From: JAKFYM01 sp964416595
GTDB taxonomy: Bacteria; Bdellovibrionota; UBA1018; CAIPTA01
Direction of reading: 5' to 3'
DNA length: 64,000 nucleotides
Assembly (NCBI GenBank): GCA_964416595.1
Contig: CAYQES010000015.1
Span: 4,954 to 68,953 of the forward strand
A model generated the notes under the pieces. It was given only the letters and a program-made list of their open reading frames with translations. It had not been told where the DNA came from and ran no database searches. The number at the start of each line of letters is the position of its first letter. The first letter of the stretch is position 1. This document shows, in pieces, positions 59,241-64,000 of this stretch. The translations under genes and the position numbers were made by a program.

Positions 59241-60650
59241 ATGAGTGAGCAATTTGACGTTGTGATCATCGGGGCCGGCCCTGGTGGCTATGTGGGCGCT
59301 GTGCGTGGCGCGCAGCTAGGATTAAAAGTGGCGATCGTGGAAAAAGAACCCACGCTTGGCGGCACCTGCCTCAATGTGGGCTGTATTCCCTCGAAAGCAC
59401 TATTAGATTCCAGTGAACACTTTGATTTAGCCAAACACCACTTCGCCGAGCACGGCATCAAGGTTCCTCAGGTGGATCTCGATCTTGGCGCCATGATGGA
59501 AAGAAAAGACAAAGTGGTGAAAGATCTCACCAAGGGCGTGGCCTATCTCATGCGCAAAAATAAAGTGAATGTGCTAGAAGGGCTCGGCACGATCTTGGAT
59601 CCACAAACTGTAGAAGTGACCGCTAAAGATGGGACTAAAACAAAAGTTTCTACTAAAAATATCGTGATTGCCACGGGCTCTGTGCCCAACGCCCTACCAA
59701 CTTTACAGTTCGATGGCAAAAATGTGATTTCCTCCACGGAGGCTTTAAGTTTAACCAAAGTACCCCAGCATTTGATCGTGGTAGGTGGTGGTGTGATTGG
59801 TTTAGAGCTTGGATCCGTTTGGCGCAGGCTTGGAGCCAAAGTAACTGTAGTGGAATTTGCCGATAAAATTTGTGGTGGCATGGATAAGCAGGCCAGTGAG
59901 CAGTTGAAAAAAATCTTAGAGAAGCAGGGATTTACTTTTCTCCTTTCTACCAAGGTAACCGGCGCAAGGATTACGGGCGGTGGTGTTTCCGTGAGCGTGG
60001 AAGCGCGGACGGGTGAAAAACTGCCTGAACTCACTGGGGATGTGGTGCTGGTTGCCGCAGGCCGAAGGCCTTTTTCTGATGGTTTGGGTTTAGAAAAAAT
60101 TGGCGTGGAAAAAGACTCCGGTGGTCGCATCATTGTGGACGATCACCTACGCACAAAAAAACATCCCAATATTTATGCTGTTGGGGATGTGATTGCGGGT
60201 CCAATGCTCGCCCACAAAGCCGAAGAGGAAGGCGTGGCGGTGATGGAAACCATCGCGGGCCGCGCGGGCCACGTGAATTACCTCACAGTTCCGAGCATCG
60301 TGTACACCTGGCCAGAAGTGGCTTCCGTGGGTTACACCGAAGAGCAACTCAAAGAAAAAAATATCGAATACAAAGCGGGAAAATTTCCTTTCACTCCCAA
60401 TGGCCGCGCTAAAGCCATGGGTTCCACCGATGGCTTTGTAAAAATTCTGGCGGATAAGCGTACCGATCGAGTGCTAGGTGTGCATATCGTGGGCCCGCGG
60501 GCTTCTGATATGATCGCCGAAGCGGTAATGGCCATGGAATTTGGCGGCAGCGCCGAAGATATTGCCCGGGCCTTTCACGCCCACCCAACGTTAGCCGAAG
60601 TGATGCGTGAAGCGGCTTTAGCGGTGGATAACCTTTCGCGGCAGATGTGA
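59241..60650 (+). CDS. lpdA: Dihydrolipoamide dehydrogenase E3
   Basis: A 469-residue flavoprotein disulfide reductase. FAD motif VVIIGAGPGGYVGAVRGAQLG, redox disulfide GGTCLNVGCIPSK, NAD motif VVGGGVIGLELGSVWRRLG, and the C-terminal His-Glu dyad in HAHPTLAEVMREA. It re-oxidises the lipoyl arm of SucB. GGGAG precedes the ATG. It sits at the usual third place of the operon and overlaps the DUF4442 gene at its stop. Confidence 0.94.
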   Translation: MSEQFDVVIIGAGPGGYVGAVRGAQLGLKVAIVEKEPTLGGTCLNVGCIPSKALLDSSEHFDLAKHHFAEHGIKVPQVDLDLGAMMERKDKVVKDLTKGVAYLMRKNKVNVLEGLGTILDPQTVEVTAKDGTKTKVSTKNIVIATGSVPNALPTLQFDGKNVISSTEALSLTKVPQHLIVVGGGVIGLELGSVWRRLGAKVTVVEFADKICGGMDKQASEQLKKILEKQGFTFLLSTKVTGARITGGGVSVSVEARTGEKLPELTGDVVLVAAGRRPFSDGLGLEKIGVEKDSGGRIIVDDHLRTKKHPNIYAVGDVIAGPMLAHKAEEEGVAVMETIAGRAGHVNYLTVPSIVYTWPEVASVGYTEEQLKEKNIEYKAGKFPFTPNGRAKAMGSTDGFVKILADKRTDRVLGVHIVGPRASDMIAEAVMAMEFGGSAEDIARAFHAHPTLAEVMREAALAVDNLSRQM

Positions 60651-61084
60651 AGCCCACCTGGACATTCTACCTCTGGAATTTTTGGCCGCCCTATCTCGGC
60701 ATGGGAATTCGTATCACTGCGGTTGGGCCTGATTGGAGCTATGTGGAAGCTCGTCTTAAACGCCGCTGGTGGAACCAAAATTATATAGGCACAATCTTTG
60801 GTGGCGCGCTCTATGCGCTCTGTGATCCCTACCCTTTAGTAATGCTCATACATCGATTAGGCCCGGCCTATATTGTGCGGGATAAAGGTGCCGAAGTGCG
60901 TTTTTTGAAAAAAGGCACAGATGTGGCTTGGGTGAGGGCGGAATTGCCGGAGGCGGTAGTAGAGGAAATCCGGCGCGTGCCGCAAGTGGTTCAGGAGCGG
61001 CGGTTTTTGTTGCAAGTAAAAGACGCCGAGGGCGTAGTGCTTTCAGAGGTCGTAAAAATCTTGCACATCCGAAGGATTATCTAG
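60647..61084 (+). CDS. DUF4442-type hotdog-fold protein
   Basis: A 145-residue protein matching the DUF4442 hotdog pattern: WPPYLGMGIRITAVGPDWSYVEARL, NYIGTIFGGALYALCDPYPLVML, and GAEVRFLKKG. Likely a thioesterase-related acyl-binding fold. Starts with GTG overlapping the lpdA stop. Substrate unknown. The 3' end overlaps the opposing thioesterase gene by 8 bases. Confidence 0.72.
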   Translation: MKPTWTFYLWNFWPPYLGMGIRITAVGPDWSYVEARLKRRWWNQNYIGTIFGGALYALCDPYPLVMLIHRLGPAYIVRDKGAEVRFLKKGTDVAWVRAELPEAVVEEIRRVPQVVQERRFLLQVKDAEGVVLSEVVKILHIRRII

Positions 61085-61463
61085 GCACGATCGCTAAAGT
61101 GCAGCGGGAAATACAAACGATTTTGCCTTGCGGGTTTTTGATTTCAATTTGCCATACTTGGGTTTTTCCACCAAGGTGTAGCGGCCGCGCTTCGCCCGTT
61201 ACGGGCCCCGCTCCTTTGGCTACACTGCGAATGTGATTGGCGTTGATCTCGAGGCCCACGGCTTTTTCTTTTTCATTCACATGCAGGTTCGCACCAATCG
61301 AAGCCAGGCTTTCCGCTAACGCAAGAGAAGCGCCTCCATGCAAATAATCAAAGGGTTGGATGGTGCGTTCGTCTACGGGCATGGTGCCACGAACAAGTTC
61401 TGGATCCATATGCTGGATTTCGATTCCGAGAGCGGATAGCAAAGTATTTTTATGCTGGATCAT
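61077..61463 (-). CDS. Hotdog-fold acyl-CoA thioesterase (PaaI/YdiI-like)
   Basis: A 128-residue protein with LGIEIQHMDPELVRGTMPVDERTIQPFDYLHGGASLALAESLAS, the His-Gly-Gly and downstream Glu being the catalytic region of type 4-like thioesterases. GLEINANHIRS and KTQVWQIEIKNPQGK follow. It is the last gene of the hpd-hmgA operon and overlaps the DUF1499 gene by ATGA. It may hydrolyse an aromatic or acyl-CoA. Confidence 0.82.
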   Translation of the reverse strand: MIQHKNTLLSALGIEIQHMDPELVRGTMPVDERTIQPFDYLHGGASLALAESLASIGANLHVNEKEKAVGLEINANHIRSVAKGAGPVTGEARPLHLGGKTQVWQIEIKNPQGKIVCISRCTLAIVPR

Positions 61464-62203
61464 GGTGTGTTTTCAGCGGGTGGCGGGATTGAGGGTTGGA
61501 TACCGGCAGGGGCTTGGATTTTTTTCAGCTCTCCTAGAACTGCGGTAATGCGTTTTTTGTTTTGCCCTAAATCTCCAAGGGGAAACCTTAACCGAGAGCG
61601 CACCACTAGTTCTGTTTCTGCGCTCTCTTCTATCTGGCGTGCCTCAATCACGAGATCGTCCACGAAACGAAAGGGTAATGAAACCGCTTCTGCTTCTAGT
61701 TGAAAGCTATTTTTACTCACCACTTTCCACTCTGGCAAATTCTCCATGGCCTTTACTACTTGTGGAAAAATTTCGGCCGCAGGAGCGGTGAGCAACGGAA
61801 ATTTTGCCAGGGCTAAGGTTTTTGTGGGTGAGGTTTTATCTACTTGGAAAGTTGAATCTAAATGATGATAGGCGCCGTCTTGGGCTGCAATGGTGTAAGA
61901 AATGTTTTGAAAAACAGGAGGTTGTTCTACATCCGTGGTGAATTCTTGGTAAGGATTTTCGATGGCCAATTTTCCGCCATAACCCAAGAGACCGCCAGCT
62001 CCGAGACCTAAAAGAATGGCGAGCCAGGGCGCGTGGCGGGGGCCTTGAAAAAAAGAAATCAAGGCAGGGAAAAATAGTAGCAGCGAGAGCAGTAAGCCGC
62101 CGACGCAGAGGTAAAAACCAAAAAGAGGAGAAGTGTACTGGTAGTATGCTCCCCCTACTCCTAAACTTGCCAAAAGATAGCCAAGAAAAGAAAGATAGTT
62201 CAT
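61460..62203 (-). CDS. DUF1499-family membrane protein
   Basis: A 247-residue protein. Three N-terminal helices (YLSFLGYLLASLGVGGAYY, FYLCVGGLLLSLLLFFPALISFF, WLAILLGLGAGGLLGYGG) precede a C-terminal DUF1499 domain: WKVVSKNSFQLEAEAVSLPFRFVDDLVIEA and VVRSRLRFPLGDLGQNKKRI. The role of DUF1499 is unknown. The start is ATG 62203 overlapping the hmgA stop as TAATG. Confidence 0.75.
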   Translation of the reverse strand: MNYLSFLGYLLASLGVGGAYYQYTSPLFGFYLCVGGLLLSLLLFFPALISFFQGPRHAPWLAILLGLGAGGLLGYGGKLAIENPYQEFTTDVEQPPVFQNISYTIAAQDGAYHHLDSTFQVDKTSPTKTLALAKFPLLTAPAAEIFPQVVKAMENLPEWKVVSKNSFQLEAEAVSLPFRFVDDLVIEARQIEESAETELVVRSRLRFPLGDLGQNKKRITAVLGELKKIQAPAGIQPSIPPPAENTP

Positions 62204-63306
62204 TAGGCTTGCCAGCTCTTCCAATAATCAGGCAGCTCGATGGCGTCCATCCCCGGATCCCGCTGTAGCGGATGGCGGGTGTCTACCATCACTGCGTACT
62301 CATTGGTGAACTGCATGCCCTTGATGCGCTCGAAAGCTTTGGGGTGCGGACCATGGGGAAAGCCCGCCGGATGGAAACTCATCATGCCGGAATGGAGGTT
62401 CGAGCGGCTGAAAAAATCCCCATTATGATAAAAGAGCACTTCATCATAGTCGATATTTTGGTGGTAGAAGGGAACTTTGAGGGCGTCGTCGTCGGACTCA
62501 ATGGGACGGGGAACAAAGGAGCAAACCACGAAGTTAGGGGCCACAAAAGTGGTGTGTGCGCTTGGCGGAAGGTGCGCGCGATGACTCATAAGCGGCATGA
62601 GCTGATCCATATTTAATTTATAAGGATAAAGATCCCCTTTCCAGCCCAAGATATCAAAGATGCAATCTTCGTAGAGGAATTGGGTGATTTCGTTTGTGTG
62701 TTTTACGTCTACCTCGAGGCAGCGAAGCTGGTTTTTCTTTAAAAATTCCTGTTGAGCCGCAAGGTCTGGAAGTCCTAGTTGAGCTGTGTCGTACACGGCG
62801 TTTTTACCCGCCATGCCGCGGTCTGGTTCTTTATAATCGCCGGAAAGATTTTCGATGAGGAGAAATTGGCTGGCCTCCTCGGGCAAGAAAATATGCGCAA
62901 AGCATTTGGGGATCACAATGTAATCCCCTGGTCGGTACGTAATAAGACCATATTCCGTGAGGAGCTGGCCCTTTCCGAGGTGGCAAAAGTAGATCGTATC
63001 CCCATCGGCGTTGCGGAAGGCCGTGAGGTTCGTGGCATCGTCAGGGAAAATCCACTGCGAGTAGAAAGTAACATCCTGATTGAAGAGCAAACGCTGGCGT
63101 TGGCCGGAGCGATCTGCTTTTACTAGATCGAACATGCGGGGTTTTAGAGGGCCTTCAATCACCTTCCAGCGGGTGGAGCCTTTTCGTTTGATGAGGTGAG
63201 ATACTTGGCCGAAAAAACCTTTGCGGCCTTGCTCTTCTTCCACGCACCCCTCAGGGATTCCTTTATGGGCCTGCTTGGTGTGAATGCCTTGGGAACTAAA
63301 GTACAT
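62203..63306 (-). CDS. hmgA: Homogentisate 1,2-dioxygenase-like protein
   Basis: A 367-residue cupin-type iron dioxygenase. NADGDTIYFCHLGKGQLLTEYG and YRPGDYIVIPKCFAH mark the N-terminal barrel. FYHQNIDYDEVLFYHNGDFFSR and HPAGFPHGPHP carry the iron-binding His and Glu of the C-terminal barrel. It opens the homogentisate ring. Its length is shorter than the roughly 430 residues of many HgmA proteins, suggesting the compact branch. GGGAG precedes the ATG. It lies 10 bases downstream of hpd. Confidence 0.85.
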   Translation of the reverse strand: MYFSSQGIHTKQAHKGIPEGCVEEEQGRKGFFGQVSHLIKRKGSTRWKVIEGPLKPRMFDLVKADRSGQRQRLLFNQDVTFYSQWIFPDDATNLTAFRNADGDTIYFCHLGKGQLLTEYGLITYRPGDYIVIPKCFAHIFLPEEASQFLLIENLSGDYKEPDRGMAGKNAVYDTAQLGLPDLAAQQEFLKKNQLRCLEVDVKHTNEITQFLYEDCIFDILGWKGDLYPYKLNMDQLMPLMSHRAHLPPSAHTTFVAPNFVVCSFVPRPIESDDDALKVPFYHQNIDYDEVLFYHNGDFFSRSNLHSGMMSFHPAGFPHGPHPKAFERIKGMQFTNEYAVMVDTRHPLQRDPGMDAIELPDYWKSWQA

Positions 63307-63316
63307 ATTGTCTCCC

Positions 63317-64000
63317 TTACTTCAAATAGCCCCGTTTCATTTGGTCGCGCTCGATGGCATCAAAGAGGGCTTGGAAATTTCCGTTGCCAAAGCCCCAGTG
63401 ATTTTCTCTCTGGATTACTTCAAAGAAAATCGGGCCAATCATGTTTTTGGTGAAGATTTGGATTAAGTAGCCGGCTTCGTCACCATCCGCGAGGAGCGAG
63501 AGACTCTGCAGCTTTTTCCTCTCTTCCCAGAGGAGCGGCAAGCGTTCCGAGAGCATTTCGTAATAGGTATCCGGCGGAGCATCCAGGAAATCAATTTTGT
63601 CTTTGTTAAGTTCCTCTACCGTATGTACCGCATTGGTGGTGAGGAAGGCCACATGCTGAATGCCAGAGCCGTGGTATTCGTCCAAATACTCTTGGATTTG
63701 GGATTTACCGTCCGACGGTTCATTAATCGGAATCATCACCTTGTAGCCGGGGCTTACCATCACTTTAGAAATGAGGCCCGTTTTGGTGCCCTTGATGTCG
63801 AAATAGCGCACGTTCTGGAAGTTAAAAACCTTGGCGTAAAAATCACACCACTTATCCATTTCGCCCCGGGGTACGTTATTGGTGAGGTGGTCGATTTTTA
63901 GCAATCCCTTTTGGGGCACGGGAGTTTCGTGGGTAGGCTTAAATTGGTTTCTTAGGGCGAAGCGGTTATCCACGAAGTAAATCAGGGAATCGCCGATGCC
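63317..64000 (-). CDS. hpd: 4-hydroxyphenylpyruvate dioxygenase (C-terminal part; start outside window)
   Basis: The visible 227 codons run to the window edge in an open frame (GIGDSLIYFV at the edge). The C-terminal VOC domain has the three iron ligands: His in KIDHLTNNV, His in GIQHVAFLTTN and Glu in IFFEVIQRE. It makes homogentisate from 4-hydroxyphenylpyruvate, the step before hmgA. A start at 63971 in annotation tools would be artificial, since the frame continues. Confidence 0.9.
   Translation of the reverse strand, partial: GIGDSLIYFVDNRFALRNQFKPTHETPVPQKGLLKIDHLTNNVPRGEMDKWCDFYAKVFNFQNVRYFDIKGTKTGLISKVMVSPGYKVMIPINEPSDGKSQIQEYLDEYHGSGIQHVAFLTTNAVHTVEELNKDKIDFLDAPPDTYYEMLSERLPLLWEERKKLQSLSLLADGDEAGYLIQIFTKNMIGPIFFEVIQRENHWGFGNGNFQALFDAIERDQMKRGYLK

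Noticed and set aside
1..64000. CRISPR arrays, rRNA genes or insertion sequences with terminal repeats
   Set aside because: No regularly spaced repeats, rRNA signatures or complete IS were found.

Overview
The window looks like a chromosomal segment of a Gram-negative bacterium with an outer membrane. Lnt, TatA, a complete type II secretion operon, lipoproteins and many signal peptides all point that way. The order infC-rpmI-rplT-pheS-pheT-ihfA-merR, the PilM-like GspL, the terminal gspN, the free-standing cupin isomerase and the many small exported proteins suggest a Bdellovibrio-like or other former deltaproteobacterial lineage. That placement is by eye and was not tested by a search. Base composition is balanced through most of the window. 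Two places are clearly AT-richer: the membrane spermidine-synthase-like gene next to tRNA-Met (about 1.7-4.1 kb) and the REP-transposase-like gene at 33.8 kb.

Layout. 0-6 kb: tail of a membrane protein, BON protein, tRNA-Cys, queE, tRNA-Met, AT-rich membrane synthase, YciI-like protein and a DacB-type carboxypeptidase. 6-9.6 kb: periplasmic glutathione peroxidase and tilS, facing a minus-strand set of very small genes that encode an Flp pilin and TadE-like or exported proteins. 9.7-12 kb: SPOR protein, cupin mannose-6-phosphate isomerase and ManC. 12-14.2 kb: a large secreted subtilase. 14.2-20 kb: infC-rpmI-rplT, pheST, ihfA and a MerR regulator. 20-33.2 kb: a twelve-gene minus-strand type II secretion operon, gspC to gspN, with no prepilin peptidase. 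33.8-43 kb: REP-type transposase, FlgT-like protein, HD-GYP protein, a sigma-54-driven small gene, a coiled-coil/Hsp20 fusion, a duplicated zinc-finger protein, tatA, lnt, an MJ0042 zinc-ribbon protein and a second subtilase behind a sigma-54 promoter. 43-54 kb: exported HExxH protein, a tyrosine recombinase with a perfect 11-6-11 dif-like palindrome at its start, peptidase E, a PHB-depolymerase-like esterase, pepN, lipoproteins and a two-SH3 LAS-type peptidase. 54-55 kb: rplX-rpmG-rpsR. 55-61 kb: the 2-oxoglutarate dehydrogenase operon sucA-sucB-lpd plus a DUF4442 gene. 61-64 kb: a tyrosine/homogentisate catabolic operon (hpd-hmgA) that continues past the window edge.

How it fits together: the type II system would export signal-peptide proteins such as the two subtilases and the depolymerase-like esterase, which suits a protein-degrading or predatory lifestyle. 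PepN, peptidase E, hpd/hmgA and 2-oxoglutarate dehydrogenase could use the released amino acids. The least ordinary items are two near-perfect sigma-54 promoters, the dif-like site abutting its recombinase, a terminator that ends directly at the pheS start codon, an infC gene that seems to start with CTG, a tRNA-Cys altered at both partners of the 18-55 contact, and a pilin operon without its own assembly ATPase.
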